From assembly GCF_000972495.1 (NCBI RefSeq), contig NZ_LATM01000004.1:124001-188000 (forward strand): 64,000 nucleotides of DNA. The letters are read 5' to 3'. The notes beneath the pieces are model-generated. The model ran no database searches and was not told where the DNA came from. It saw only the letters and a list, made by a program, of their open reading frames with translations. The DNA is from Hymenobacter terrenus. Its GTDB lineage: Bacteria > Bacteroidota > Bacteroidia > Cytophagales > Hymenobacteraceae. The position numbers were made by a program, and so were the translations under genes. Within the stretch, counting starts at the first letter, position 1. The number at the start of each line of letters is the position of its first letter. This document shows positions 8,958 through 17,857 of this stretch, piece after piece.

Positions 8958-10628
8958 ATGAATAAAACGCTCCTCCTACTGGCCTGCTTAACCCTGGCTG
9001 ATATTGCTCCGGCTCGTGCCCAGGGCAAGGTGAAAATCAAAACCAAAAAGAGCAGCCCCGTTCGGCCGGCAAAGAGTGAGGCCGCCACGCAGCCTACGCC
9101 AGCCAGTACCGACCTGAGCGTGAAATACGCCGACCTGGTATCGGCTGAGCGCTTGCGCACTCACTTAGCCGTGCTGGCTTCGGATGAGTACGAAGGCCGC
9201 GAAACGGGCACCAAAGGCCAGCACATGGCCGCCGCCTACATTACCGAGCAGTTCAAGAACGCAGGATTGCAAGGGCCAGTACCCAACACCGCCGACCTCT
9301 ACCAGCAGCACTTCAACGTGGAGCAGGTGACGTGGGCCGAGGGCGCTACCTTGAAAGTGGGCAACACTAGCTACGCTTGGCTCACAGATTTCTATGGCTT
9401 AAACGACTCACCTTTCACGGAGGAAACTACAGTGAAGCCCGTGTTTGTGGGCTACGGCATTGAGCAGCCCGGCTACTCCGATTACGCCGGGCTGGATGTC
9501 AAGGGCAAAGATTTGCTCGTTGTCCTCGGCGAGCCGACCAGCGCTGACGGCAAAGCAGTGCTCAGCACCGACGGCTCGCCCACGAAATGGGGCAATGATT
9601 ACCGCGCCAAGGCGTTGGTAGCGGCGCAGAAAGGGGCGCGCACGGTGTTTTTCGTGAGCTTCAACTCTACCAGCAATTTCGCTAAGCAGACGGCACGCCT
9701 CACGCCGTACATCACCCGGCCGTCCACCGTAATGGTGAGCGACGACAAACCCAGCCGGGCGCCGGCGTTTTTCGTTTCGCCGGCCGTGGGCCTGCAGGTG
9801 CTGGGCACCACCGATGCTGCGATACAGGCCTATCTGGCCAAAATCGCGGCGGCGAAGCAACCGGTACCGGCGCCGTTCAAGGTGAAGCCGATGCAGATTA
9901 AGGCGGTTCGGAAACGCACGACGCTCGACACGCAGAACGTGCTAGGCTTCCTCGAAGGCACTGATAAAAAGGAGGATGTCATCGTCATTTCGGCGCACCA
10001 CGACCATTTGGGCATACAGGACGGAAAGGTCTTCAACGGGGCTGATGACGACGGGTCGGGCACTACGGCCATTATTAGCATGGCGGAGGCCTTTGCCCAG
10101 GCTAAAAAGGAAGGGCACGGCCCGCGCCGTAGCTTGCTCTTTCTGAGCGTGACCGGCGAGGAAAAGGGTCTGTTCGGTTCGGAATATTATTCTAAGCACC
10201 CGGTGTTTCCGCTGGCCAGCACCGAGGTCGATTTGAACGTGGACATGATAGGCCGCACCGACCCTGAACACGAGGGCAAGGCCGACTACGTGTACGTCAT
10301 CGGCTCCGACAAGCTGGCCTCGGAGCTGAAAGTGATTAACGAAGCACAGAATAAGCAGTACACGCAACTCGACCTGGATTACAGGTTCGACGACCCGGAC
10401 GACCCGAACCGCTTTTACTACCGCTCCGACCACTACAACTTCGCGGTGAACAAGGTCCCGGTAGCTTTTTTCTTCAACGGCGTGCACGCCGACTACCACC
10501 AGGATACTGACGAAATCAGCAAAATTCAATTTGACAAAATGGAGAAGCGGGCCCGCCTGGTTTTCCATACCGCCTGGGAGCTGGCGAATCGCGACGGCCG
10601 CATCGTAGTCGACTCCAACAAACCGTAG
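8958..10628 (+). CDS. M28-family zinc aminopeptidase, exported (first of a tandem pair)
   Basis: 556 residues from the ATG at 8958, chosen because it opens a signal peptide (MNKTLLLLACLTLADIAPARA); a longer frame overlapping ispF is rejected. Residues ~45-330 hold an N-terminal region interrupted by a PA-like domain, then the M28 catalytic domain with the expected co-catalytic zinc ligands: His347 in SAHHDHLG, Asp in GADDDGSG, the GEE pair in VTGEEKGLFGSEYY, Asp in NVDMIGRTD and the last His in HADYHQDTD. It likely acts in the periplasm or outside on peptides. A lysine/Ser linker follows the signal peptide. Its paralogue lies 155 bases downstream. Confidence 0.92.
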   Translation: MNKTLLLLACLTLADIAPARAQGKVKIKTKKSSPVRPAKSEAATQPTPASTDLSVKYADLVSAERLRTHLAVLASDEYEGRETGTKGQHMAAAYITEQFKNAGLQGPVPNTADLYQQHFNVEQVTWAEGATLKVGNTSYAWLTDFYGLNDSPFTEETTVKPVFVGYGIEQPGYSDYAGLDVKGKDLLVVLGEPTSADGKAVLSTDGSPTKWGNDYRAKALVAAQKGARTVFFVSFNSTSNFAKQTARLTPYITRPSTVMVSDDKPSRAPAFFVSPAVGLQVLGTTDAAIQAYLAKIAAAKQPVPAPFKVKPMQIKAVRKRTTLDTQNVLGFLEGTDKKEDVIVISAHHDHLGIQDGKVFNGADDDGSGTTAIISMAEAFAQAKKEGHGPRRSLLFLSVTGEEKGLFGSEYYSKHPVFPLASTEVDLNVDMIGRTDPEHEGKADYVYVIGSDKLASELKVINEAQNKQYTQLDLDYRFDDPDDPNRFYYRSDHYNFAVNKVPVAFFFNGVHADYHQDTDEISKIQFDKMEKRARLVFHTAWELANRDGRIVVDSNKP

Positions 10629-10782
10629 TGCAGCTGAAAAGCCCGGACGTCCTGTCGAGCTTGGTCCACCACCTCGTCCCTGTCCTCAAACGGCGGGGCT
10701 CGTACACGCGAGATGGATTGGCAAGCCCGACAGGGCGTTTCTGGTTTAATGCCCTTTGACAAATTCCCCTTTCCTAATTATC

Positions 10783-12465
10783 ATGAAAAACATGGTGTTG
10801 TGCGGGCTGCTAGCCTTGGCCAACGGACTAACGGCTGCGGCCCAACAGGCACCTGCTAAAGCAAAACCCAAAGCCAAGAGCGCAGTCACGATTAGCAAGA
10901 GCGCGGCCCCGAATTGGTCGCGAACCTACGCCACCGGCATTCGGCCTGAAGAGCTGCGCCAGCACCTGACGGTGGTGGCTTCGGATGCCTTTCAGGGACG
11001 CGAGGCGGGGCAGCCGGGCCAGAAGCTGGCGGCAGAATATCTGGTAAAGCAGTTCGCGGAACTGGGCCTGCAAGGGCCCGTGACAGGCAGCGACAACCCG
11101 TATTTGCAGCACTTCCAGCTTACCCGAGGCAACTACGAAGGCGGAGGCTACCTGAAAGTAAATGGCCAACGGTACGAGTGGCTGAGCGACTTTTTCAGCT
11201 ACGGACCGATGCCATCGCCTTTCCGGGCCGAGACCGTTACGCAGCCGATTTTTGTGGGCTTTGGGGTGGAGCAGGGCCCTTATTCGGACTACGCCGGGCT
11301 TGATGTGAAGGGCAAAGACGTGGTTGCCATTATGGGCGCGCCGCAGGACGAGCGGGGGCGTAACCTGCTCAAACCCTACGGCCGCAAGGCGGACTATTGG
11401 GATTCGGGCCTGCGCAAGGCGGCACTGGCCAAGGCCAAGGGCGCCCGCAGCATTTTTCTGATGACGTTTGCGCCCACGGCGGAATTTCAGAAGCAAGCCG
11501 TGCAATTTGCCGATCCACTGCACGAGCCCGCTTTTTCCCTGCCCGACCCCGGCCCGGAAATCATCGATACAGTACGGGAGGACCTCCCGCCGGGCATCGG
11601 CGTGTACCTGACTTCGCAGGAACTGGGATTGCAGCTGGCAGGCACTACCCTGCCGGGGCTGATGGAATACGTCCGGACCCTGGGGCAGGCGGGTGGGCCG
11701 GTAAAGGCCGGATTTCAGCCGCCCGCCGTGACTATTCACTTGCCCCAGGCGCAGGAGCAACTCACTACTGAGAACGTGTTGGGCTTCCTCGAAGGCAGCG
11801 ATAAAAAAGAGGAAGTGCTGGTAATATCCGCTCACTACGACCACTTGGGCGTGAAACACGACACGATTTATAATGGGGCCGACGACGACGGGTCTGGCAC
11901 GGTAGCGGTGCTGGCCCTGGCCAAAGCCTTTTCTCAAGCCAAGAAAGACGGCCACGGCCCGCGCCGCAGTATCTTATTTGCCACGATGACGGCGGAGGAA
12001 GAAGGCTTGTTTGGCTCGGAATACTACACCGCGCACCCGGTGTTTCCGCTAGCCAATACCATTGCCGACCTGAACATCGACATGGTGGGCCGCACCGACC
12101 GCAAGCATAGCCCGAAGAAGCGTTTTGTGTGTGTGGTGGGCTCGGATAAGCTGTCATCGGAGCTGCACCGGATTAACGAAGCGGCCAACCGCGACTACAC
12201 CAAGCTGGAGCTGGACTACCACTTTAACATTCCCAACGAGCCCGAACATATCTACTACCGCTCTGACCATTACAACTTTGCACGCCGCAAAATCCCGGTG
12301 ATTTTTTACACAACCGGCGAGCACGCCGACTACCACAAGGCTACTGACGACGTGGAGAAAATTGAGTTCGACAAGCTGGCCGAGCGGGCGCAGCTGGTGT
12401 TCCATACGGCGTGGGAACTGGTGAACCGGGAAGGGCGGATTGTAGTGGATTCCAACAAGCCCTGA
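10783..12465 (+). CDS. M28-family zinc aminopeptidase, exported (second of a tandem pair)
   Basis: 560 residues from the ATG at 10783; the signal peptide runs MKNMVLCGLLALANGLTAAAQ, so the upstream TTG is not needed. Domain order matches the preceding gene, with motifs SAHYDHLG, GADDDGSGT, TAEEEGLFGSEYY, NIDMVGRTD and HADYHKATDD supplying the zinc ligands. Both proteins end in a nearly identical tail (GRIVVDSNKP), showing a recent tandem duplication. Divergence is greatest in the inserted PA-like domain (residues ~130-300), where this copy has longer Pro/Gly-rich segments, so substrate preference may differ. Which peptides are cut is unknown. Confidence 0.92.
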   Translation: MKNMVLCGLLALANGLTAAAQQAPAKAKPKAKSAVTISKSAAPNWSRTYATGIRPEELRQHLTVVASDAFQGREAGQPGQKLAAEYLVKQFAELGLQGPVTGSDNPYLQHFQLTRGNYEGGGYLKVNGQRYEWLSDFFSYGPMPSPFRAETVTQPIFVGFGVEQGPYSDYAGLDVKGKDVVAIMGAPQDERGRNLLKPYGRKADYWDSGLRKAALAKAKGARSIFLMTFAPTAEFQKQAVQFADPLHEPAFSLPDPGPEIIDTVREDLPPGIGVYLTSQELGLQLAGTTLPGLMEYVRTLGQAGGPVKAGFQPPAVTIHLPQAQEQLTTENVLGFLEGSDKKEEVLVISAHYDHLGVKHDTIYNGADDDGSGTVAVLALAKAFSQAKKDGHGPRRSILFATMTAEEEGLFGSEYYTAHPVFPLANTIADLNIDMVGRTDRKHSPKKRFVCVVGSDKLSSELHRINEAANRDYTKLELDYHFNIPNEPEHIYYRSDHYNFARRKIPVIFYTTGEHADYHKATDDVEKIEFDKLAERAQLVFHTAWELVNREGRIVVDSNKP

Positions 12466-12470
12466 GTTTA

Positions 12471-12931
12471 TTTCGCACAGAGGTTAGGAGAGGTAAATGA
12501 GGTTTACAGAGTTATGTTATGGAGAAAGATGAGTTGACTGGTCAGATTTTGGGAGTGGCTTTTCGGGTGCATACCGCGCTTGGGCCGGGGTTATTGGAGT
12601 CGGTGTACGAGATTGTGCTGGCGCATGAACTGCGAAAAGAGGGTTTGCTAGTGGCTACACAGGTGGAAATGCCTGTCGTGTACGATGGCATTCGGCTGGA
12701 CTTGGCTTTTCGGGCCGACATGATTGTGGAGAGCCGGGTGATTTTGGAGTTAAAATCTGTTGAAGCGTTAGCACCTGTGCATTCCAAGCAGCTGCTCAAT
12801 TATTTGAAGCTTTCAGGCCTGAGAACTGGCTTGTTGATTAATTTCAATTCCATGCATTTAAAAGACCAACTCATTCGCCTTTCCAATTAGCTCGGGCAGA
12901 CTCTTTTACCTCACCTGACCTCTGTGCGAAA
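12471..12931. mobile_element. 461-bp cassette with 31-bp terminal inverted repeats around a GxxExxY gene
   Basis: The left end begins TTTCGCACAGAGGTTAGG (12471) and the right end, read on the other strand, begins TTTCGCACAGAGGTCAGG (from 12931). Over 31 bases the two ends match at 28 positions (12471-12501 against 12901-12931). They enclose only the GxxExxY reading frame. No target-site duplication was recognised. The left end starts 5 bases after the upstream peptidase stop codon and the right end stops directly at the ATG of lutB. This looks like a small transposable or dispersed cassette without its own transposase. Confidence 0.68.
12519..12890 (+). CDS. GxxExxY protein (PD-(D/E)XK nuclease-like)
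   Basis: 123 residues, the usual size of this family. The naming motif is visible at residues ~23-32 (GPGLLESVYE). Further conserved parts are the Asp of RADMIVESRVILELKSV, matching a D...E-x-K pattern of the PD-(D/E)XK nuclease fold to which the family is assigned, and HSKQLLNYLKLSG. The function is not established. It is the only gene in a cassette with terminal inverted repeats, and its base composition (more A/T, TTG-rich codons) differs from both neighbours, which supports acquisition. Confidence 0.92.
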   Translation: MEKDELTGQILGVAFRVHTALGPGLLESVYEIVLAHELRKEGLLVATQVEMPVVYDGIRLDLAFRADMIVESRVILELKSVEALAPVHSKQLLNYLKLSGLRTGLLINFNSMHLKDQLIRLSN

Positions 12932-14311
12932 ATGAAAGCCGACCAATTCCTTAAAGACGCCGAAGCCAAAGCATTCGACCGCGAACACCGCCGCAAAATC
13001 CGCTTCAACATCGGCAAATACGACGCGGCCGTGAGCGCCGGGCTCAAGCTCTACGACCAGCATGACCTGGCCCGCGACCGCGGCGCCTATCTCAAAGCCA
13101 CCGTGCTGGAAAAGCTCGACGAGTATCTGCTGCAATTCGAAGCTGCCTTCACCGCCCGCGGCGGCCGGGTGATTTGGGCACGCGACGCGGCCGAGGCACT
13201 GGCCGAAATCGGCAAGCTGGCCAAGGCGCGCGGAGCCAAAACTGTGGTGAAGGCCAAAAGCATGACTACCGAGGAAATCCACCTCAACCAGTACTTAAGC
13301 ACGCAAGGCATTGAGTCCGTCGAAACGGACCTGGGCGAGTATATCGTGCAGCTGAACGGGGAACGGCCCTACCACATCGTGACGCCTGCCATGCACCTGA
13401 GCAAGGCCGACATCAACAACATTTTCGTGAAGCACCTCGGCACCGAGTCGACTGATGATGCCCAGCAGCTGGTGCTCACGGCCCGCCACCTGCTCCGCAA
13501 CAAATACACCGCCGCCGAAGTGGGCGTGACCGGCGGCAACTTCCTCATCGCCGATGCCGGCGCCGTGGCCGTCACTGAGAATGAGGGGAATGCCCGCTTG
13601 TCGGCTACTTTTCCCAAGCTGCACATTGCGGTGGTGGGCCTCGAGAAAGTCATTCCCAGCCTCACGGATTTGGACCTGTTCTGGCCGTTGCTCAGCACCA
13701 GCGGCACTGGCCAGCAAGTCACGGTGTACAATACTGTGTACTTTGGGCCACGCCAGGCTGGCGAGGTAGACGGGCCGGAGGAAATGGTGGTTATCCTGCT
13801 CGACAATGGCCGCACCACCCTATTGGCCCAGCCCGACAAGCGGGCCGCCCTGCGCTGCATCCGCTGCGGAGCCTGCCTGAACGTGTGCCCGGTATACAAG
13901 AACATCGGCGGGCACACCTACGAAACCACTTATTCCGGGCCCATCGGCTCAGTCATTAGCCCGCACCTGTCTGGGCTGCCCGAGCACAAGCACCTGAGCT
14001 ACGCCAGCAGCCTGTGCGGAGCCTGTACTAGCGTGTGCCCGGTGCGCATTCCGCTGCACAACCTACTGCTGCTCAATCGCCAGCAGAGTGTGCAGGAAGG
14101 ACACGCCCCCACCGAGGAGCGCGCCGCCATCGGCCTGTGGAAGTGGAGCATGCAGCACCGCTGGGCCCTCGACGTGCTGCCCGCCAAAGTGAAAGACTGG
14201 AGCCTGGGCCGCCTGCTGGGCCAAGTGGGCTGGAGCAAGCGGCGGGCGGCGCTGGCGGTAGCGCCGGCCTCGTTCCGGGAACTGTGGAAGCGGCACGTGG
14301 CACCACAATAG
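12932..14311 (+). CDS. lutB: Lactate-utilisation iron-sulfur protein LutB (LUD domain plus 4Fe-4S)
   Basis: 459 residues. LutB is part of the LutABC L-lactate oxidising complex; it joins a LUD domain (residues ~65-300) with two ferredoxin-type clusters. Seen: CIRCGACLNVCPVYKNIGGH near residue 310 and CGACTSVCPVRIPLHN near residue 360, each with four cysteines in 4Fe-4S spacing, and an C-terminal LutB helix region. The start is the ATG at 12932, directly at the end of the GxxExxY cassette, so any native promoter and leader must have been displaced or are supplied by the cassette. Neither lutA nor lutC is in the window. Confidence 0.9.
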   Translation: MKADQFLKDAEAKAFDREHRRKIRFNIGKYDAAVSAGLKLYDQHDLARDRGAYLKATVLEKLDEYLLQFEAAFTARGGRVIWARDAAEALAEIGKLAKARGAKTVVKAKSMTTEEIHLNQYLSTQGIESVETDLGEYIVQLNGERPYHIVTPAMHLSKADINNIFVKHLGTESTDDAQQLVLTARHLLRNKYTAAEVGVTGGNFLIADAGAVAVTENEGNARLSATFPKLHIAVVGLEKVIPSLTDLDLFWPLLSTSGTGQQVTVYNTVYFGPRQAGEVDGPEEMVVILLDNGRTTLLAQPDKRAALRCIRCGACLNVCPVYKNIGGHTYETTYSGPIGSVISPHLSGLPEHKHLSYASSLCGACTSVCPVRIPLHNLLLLNRQQSVQEGHAPTEERAAIGLWKWSMQHRWALDVLPAKVKDWSLGRLLGQVGWSKRRAALAVAPASFRELWKRHVAPQ

Positions 14312-14376
14312 CCAAGTTAATATTCTGGCAGTTCGACGTTTCTACGCATTTGCTCGTATCAAGCACTTTCGTTGGT

Positions 14377-15435
14377 ATGCATCCGTATCTGCTTTTAGCT
14401 CTGCATGTGGTGGCTGGTTTAGGGGGTGTAGTACTGGTTGTCACCACCTTATCGGCAGCCATTCGCTCGTTCGTTCTGCCCCGCAACGAGGTAGTGCGAC
14501 TGAACGTGTTGGTATTTGTCAGTATTCGGGTGTTCTTCGACTTGGCCGCCAAAAGGGCTAACTCCTACGAGCGGCGCGACAAGATTATGGCCCACTACGC
14601 GCCGGTGGCGTTGGTGGCGCTGCCCGTGATGTGGGAGGCGCTGGTCAGCCTGGGCTATACCTGCATCTACTGGGCCGTGGGTGAGGGCAGCTGGCTGCAC
14701 TGCTACCAACTGAGCGGCAGCTCGTTGCTGACCCTGGGCACCATTGACAGCTTTAGCGTCGTAGGCGGGTTCCTTACTTATTCCGAAGCCACGCTGGGGC
14801 TGCTCTTGCTCACGCTGCTGCTGTCGTATCTGCCCACTATTTACCAGGCGTTTTCGCGGCGGGAGGTGACGGTGGCGCTACTGGAGCTGCGGGCGGGTAC
14901 ACCGCCTACCACCGCTACGCTGCTGTGCTGGCTCAACCCCGACGGCTCGGAAAAGAATGACGAGCTGCAGTGGGCCGAATGGGAGCGGTGGTTTGTGGAG
15001 ATTGAGGAAAGTCACACCTCGCTGCCCATTCTCTCGTTTTTCCGCTCGCCCCAGCCGGGCCGTTCCTGGGTGACGAGCGGCGGCTTGATTCTGGACACGG
15101 CCGCCCTACTCTTCGCCGCCGTGGAAGGCCCCCGTTCCCGGCAGGTCGAACTCACTTTCAAGGCCGGTTGCCTGGCTCTGAATCGGGTGTACCGCTTCTT
15201 CGATAATGAGGCCGGGGCCGAATCTACCAGCTTGATGCCCAACCAGGCCCTGCCCGAGCCTGGCCGCGCCGACTTCGATTCGGCGTACGAAGAGCTTGCT
15301 GAACGCGGCATGGCCTTGTGCCAGGACCGGGACGCCGCCTGGAGCCAGTACCGCGAACTGCGTGGTCGCTACCTACCGGCTGTGGAATTTCTGGCGCGCC
15401 TCACCATGGCTCCGAGCTTAAAAACGACGATGTGA
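14377..15435 (+). CDS. Membrane protein with an ion-channel-like pore segment
   Basis: 352 residues from the ATG at 14377 (MHPYLLLALHVVAGL); the frame is open further upstream but that part lies inside lutB. Four or so hydrophobic helices occupy residues ~3-160: the first is ALHVVAGLGGVVLVVTTL, and the last pair brackets SSLLTLGTIDSFSVVGG followed by ATLGLLLLTLLLSYLPTIY. This pair resembles the pore loop plus inner helix of two-TM ion channels (Ion_trans_2), but the filter reads TLGTID, not TVGYGD. The C-terminal ~190 residues are soluble and look helical, with no recognised domain. Function uncertain; a channel-related role is inference from the layout only. Confidence 0.62.
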   Translation: MHPYLLLALHVVAGLGGVVLVVTTLSAAIRSFVLPRNEVVRLNVLVFVSIRVFFDLAAKRANSYERRDKIMAHYAPVALVALPVMWEALVSLGYTCIYWAVGEGSWLHCYQLSGSSLLTLGTIDSFSVVGGFLTYSEATLGLLLLTLLLSYLPTIYQAFSRREVTVALLELRAGTPPTTATLLCWLNPDGSEKNDELQWAEWERWFVEIEESHTSLPILSFFRSPQPGRSWVTSGGLILDTAALLFAAVEGPRSRQVELTFKAGCLALNRVYRFFDNEAGAESTSLMPNQALPEPGRADFDSAYEELAERGMALCQDRDAAWSQYRELRGRYLPAVEFLARLTMAPSLKTTM

Positions 15436-15514
15436 GGCGAAGCTTGTAGAGGACAGCCCTATTCGTTTCACTACCCATCGCCTCGTGCGCGAATAACATT
15501 CAGGCAAGGCGCAC

Positions 15515-15551
15515 AAACAGGTTCCATTGTTGATACCAACGGAACCTGTTT
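15515..15551. terminator. Terminator between convergent genes
   Basis: AAACAGGTTCC (15515-15525) pairs perfectly with GGAACCTGTTT (15541-15551); a smaller hairpin GTTG-ATAC-CAAC sits inside the loop. The structure lies between the rightward membrane protein and leftward sdaAA, with A- and T-runs at its borders, so it can act in both directions. Confidence 0.75.
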
Positions 15552-15584
15552 TAAGGCAGGAATTGGGCTACTAAGGCTATATCA

Positions 15585-16490
15585 CTAAGCCGCCCCATCA
15601 TCGGGCAGGATGTTGATGTCTTGCACCAACACGCGCTGCTCGATTTCACGGCCGCGGGTGGTGTTGGCCAGGCCACCGAGCGCCGTTTCCTTGTAGCGGG
15701 TTTCCATGGACTGACCCACTTCGCCGAGAGCGGCCACGCACTGGTCAACCGGAATGACGGGGTCGATGCCCGCAATGGCAATTTGGGCCGAGCTGAAGGC
15801 AATGGCAGCCGCAGAGGCATTGCGAACCACGCAGGGCACTTCCACTAAGCCGGCTACGGGGTCGCAAATCAGTCCCAACATGCACTGAATGGTAACAGCC
15901 ACGGCCGCAAACACCTGCTCCACCGGTCCACCCAGGCAATACACAATGGCGCCGCTGCCCATGGCGGCCGCCGAGCCGGTTTCGGCCTGGCAGCCGCCTA
16001 CCGCGCCGGCCAGCGAAGCATTTTGCTCGATGATGAGGGCGATGCCAGCAGCCACGAGCAGGCCTTCGAGAATCTGACGGTCTTCGAGCTTATGCAAGTC
16101 CTGGAGCGTGACGAGCACACCGGGCAGAATGCCGGAGGCCCCAGCAGTGGGCGCAGCCACCACGCGCCCCATGCAGGAATTCACTTCCTTGGCTCCCAAA
16201 GCCCTTGTAATAAGCTGCTTGAATTCGGACGAAAGAACCGTGACCGGCGAGGCGGCAATCTTCTTGGCGCCATTATTTATCATGCCCGAGCGCGAGGTCA
16301 TGTCGCCGGTCAGGCCTTCGTGCACGGCGTCACGCATCACGTTATAGGCGCGTTGCAGACCACTCCAGATTTCTTCTTCAGTGCGACCCTTTTGCTCAAT
16401 TTCGTAGTCGAGCACGGGCTGATATAGCGGCTCGCCGGTGGCGGCGCAGTGCACTTGCCAGGAGGCAAAATCGTTGAAGAGAAGGGACAT
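15585..16490 (-). CDS. sdaAA: L-serine ammonia-lyase, iron-sulfur-dependent, alpha subunit
   Basis: 301 residues from the ATG at 16490 (MSLLFNDFASWQ); the longer open frame upstream has no family similarity. The enzyme deaminates L-serine to pyruvate and ammonia using a 4Fe-4S cluster. Family motifs: MINNGAKK, CMGRVVAAPTAGASGILPG with a conserved cysteine, IEQNASLAGAVGGCQAE with another cysteine, and LGLICDPVAGLVEVPC with the third, giving the cluster ligands of the alpha chain. The beta subunit gene is not in the window, so it must be encoded elsewhere, as is common in Bacteroidota. It is 230 bases from msrB on the same strand. Confidence 0.93.
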   Translation of the reverse strand: MSLLFNDFASWQVHCAATGEPLYQPVLDYEIEQKGRTEEEIWSGLQRAYNVMRDAVHEGLTGDMTSRSGMINNGAKKIAASPVTVLSSEFKQLITRALGAKEVNSCMGRVVAAPTAGASGILPGVLVTLQDLHKLEDRQILEGLLVAAGIALIIEQNASLAGAVGGCQAETGSAAAMGSGAIVYCLGGPVEQVFAAVAVTIQCMLGLICDPVAGLVEVPCVVRNASAAAIAFSSAQIAIAGIDPVIPVDQCVAALGEVGQSMETRYKETALGGLANTTRGREIEQRVLVQDINILPDDGAA

Positions 16491-16720
16491 GATGGGTGGG
16501 ATGAGGAGGGCCAAAAAACCGAAACACAAAGCTCCGGCCGAAGGTGTCTTCAACCGGGGCACAAGAGGCTGGAGGAATTGAGAAATTGACTTTTGCCGGG
16601 AGAGAGGAGCGCGCAGGGTATTTCGATTTGTTCGAGGCTCCTTCGCTACTCGTTCGAAGATTGTTCGTACTGCCCTTACCGTTAGAAACTGTATCTTTTC
16701 AAGAAGTCCGGTTTCCTGGC

Positions 16721-17176
16721 TTATGCCGTCTGACCTTCTGCTACCAGCTTGATGCTGGCCGAATTGATGCACAGACGCAAGCCGCTCGGGGCCGGGCCAT
16801 CAGGGAAGACGTGGCCCTGATGGGCATCGCACACGTTACAGAGCACTTCCACGCGGGTCATGCCGTAGCTAGTGTCTTTCTTGTAGCGAATAGCGCTTTC
16901 ATCGACGGGCTGGGTGAAGCTAGGCCAGCCGGTGCCCGACTCGAACTTCGTGCGCGAGTCGTAGAGCGGAGTACCACAGCACACGCAGGCGTAGAGGCCG
17001 GCTTCGTGGGCCTCGCAGTACTCGCCGGTAAAGGCGCGCTCGGTGCCGTGCTCGCGGGTGACGTGGAACTGCTCGGGCGTGAGGAGTTGGCGCCACTCAG
17101 CGGGAGTCTTCTCCACGCGGCGGGGCGACGGCGCGGGGTGGTTGGCGAGGCGGATGACGTCGTTCCAGGTTTGCAT
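16721..17176 (-). CDS. msrB: Peptide-methionine (R)-S-oxide reductase
   Basis: 151 residues from the ATG at 17176. MsrB reduces methionine-R-sulfoxide in oxidised proteins. The zinc site is visible as two CxxC pairs, CVCC ([14 protein letters not shown]) and CNVC ([15 protein letters not shown]); the substrate pocket motif ESGTGWPSF and the catalytic cysteine in RLCINSAS are present (usual form RYCINS). The N-terminus is a typical short helix with [14 protein letters not shown]. No MsrA domain is fused, and there is no signal peptide, so it acts in the cytosol. The RBBP9-like hydrolase gene ends 102 bases upstream on the same strand. Confidence 0.95.
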   Translation of the reverse strand: MQTWNDVIRLANHPAPSPRRVEKTPAEWRQLLTPEQFHVTREHGTERAFTGEYCEAHEAGLYACVCCGTPLYDSRTKFESGTGWPSFTQPVDESAIRYKKDTSYGMTRVEVLCNVCDAHQGHVFPDGPAPSGLRLCINSASIKLVAEGQTA

Positions 17177-17278
17177 ATGGTGGGGATTGAATGAAACAGG
17201 CAGTGAGTATTCGATAAACGCAGCCGTGACCGGGAGGTTTGTCGGGGCATAAGGACAGACGGACAAGCGGGCTTTTCC

Positions 17279-17818
17279 TTACTGCCAGTCGCGCAGTAGC
17301 TCCAGCCCAAACGGCCAATTGCCGTGTCCGCTGGCGGTGTTGATGTGGCCCGCCGCGCCGAGGTCAATAAGCTCGCTGCCCCAGGCGGTGGCAAACTGCC
17401 GGGCCCGCACCGGGGTCACCCATTCATCGGTGGAGCTGGCTACTACTTTGCTCGGAAAAGGCAGAGCATCCAGGGGCATGGGGGCAAAGCCGGTGGTGGG
17501 AAATGCCGCATAATGCGCGGTTTCTACGTCGCTGGGCGCCACTAGCAATGCTCCCCGGATGCGTAGGTCATACTGCGCGGCCCAATGCGCCACCGTGACG
17601 CAACCCAGGCTGTGGGCAATCAGTACCACGCGGGTGAGGTCTTCATTAGCCAGGGCCCGCGCTAGGGTTTCGACCCATTCCTGACGGTCGGGACTCTCCC
17701 AGTCGCGCTGCTCGATGCGCATAAAGTCGGGGTTGAGGCGCTCGAAATGAGTTTGCCAGTGGTCGGGGCCAGAATTGCCCAAACCGGGCATAATAAAAAC
17801 GCAGGCTGTTCCTTGCAT
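17279..17818 (-). CDS. RBBP9/YdeN-family serine hydrolase
   Basis: 179 residues from the ATG at 17818. Small alpha/beta hydrolase of the RBBP9/YdeN family. Seen: the early loop PGLGNSGPDHWQ, the nucleophile elbow AHSLGC with the catalytic serine near residue 72, an acid in STDEWVTP, and the catalytic histidine in the C-terminal GHINTASGHGNWP, a near-diagnostic family motif. The natural substrate of these enzymes is mostly unknown. It is divergent from nnr, whose start lies 40 bases away, so the two promoters must share this short gap. Confidence 0.9.
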   Translation of the reverse strand: MQGTACVFIMPGLGNSGPDHWQTHFERLNPDFMRIEQRDWESPDRQEWVETLARALANEDLTRVVLIAHSLGCVTVAHWAAQYDLRIRGALLVAPSDVETAHYAAFPTTGFAPMPLDALPFPSKVVASSTDEWVTPVRARQFATAWGSELIDLGAAGHINTASGHGNWPFGLELLRDWQ

Positions 17819-17857
17819 ATTCAAAAGTAGCTTCTCCTGGCCTTAACCAGCTCTTCT

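Noticed and set aside
10629..10782. Possible terminator between the two M28 genes
   Set aside because: AAGCCCGGACG and TGTCGAGCTT, and a later GCCCGACAGGGC, resemble each other in inverted sense but pair poorly; too weak to call.
10828..11955. A 375-codon open frame on the minus strand over the second M28 gene
   Set aside because: Antisense shadow; the sense strand has a signal peptide and all zinc ligands.
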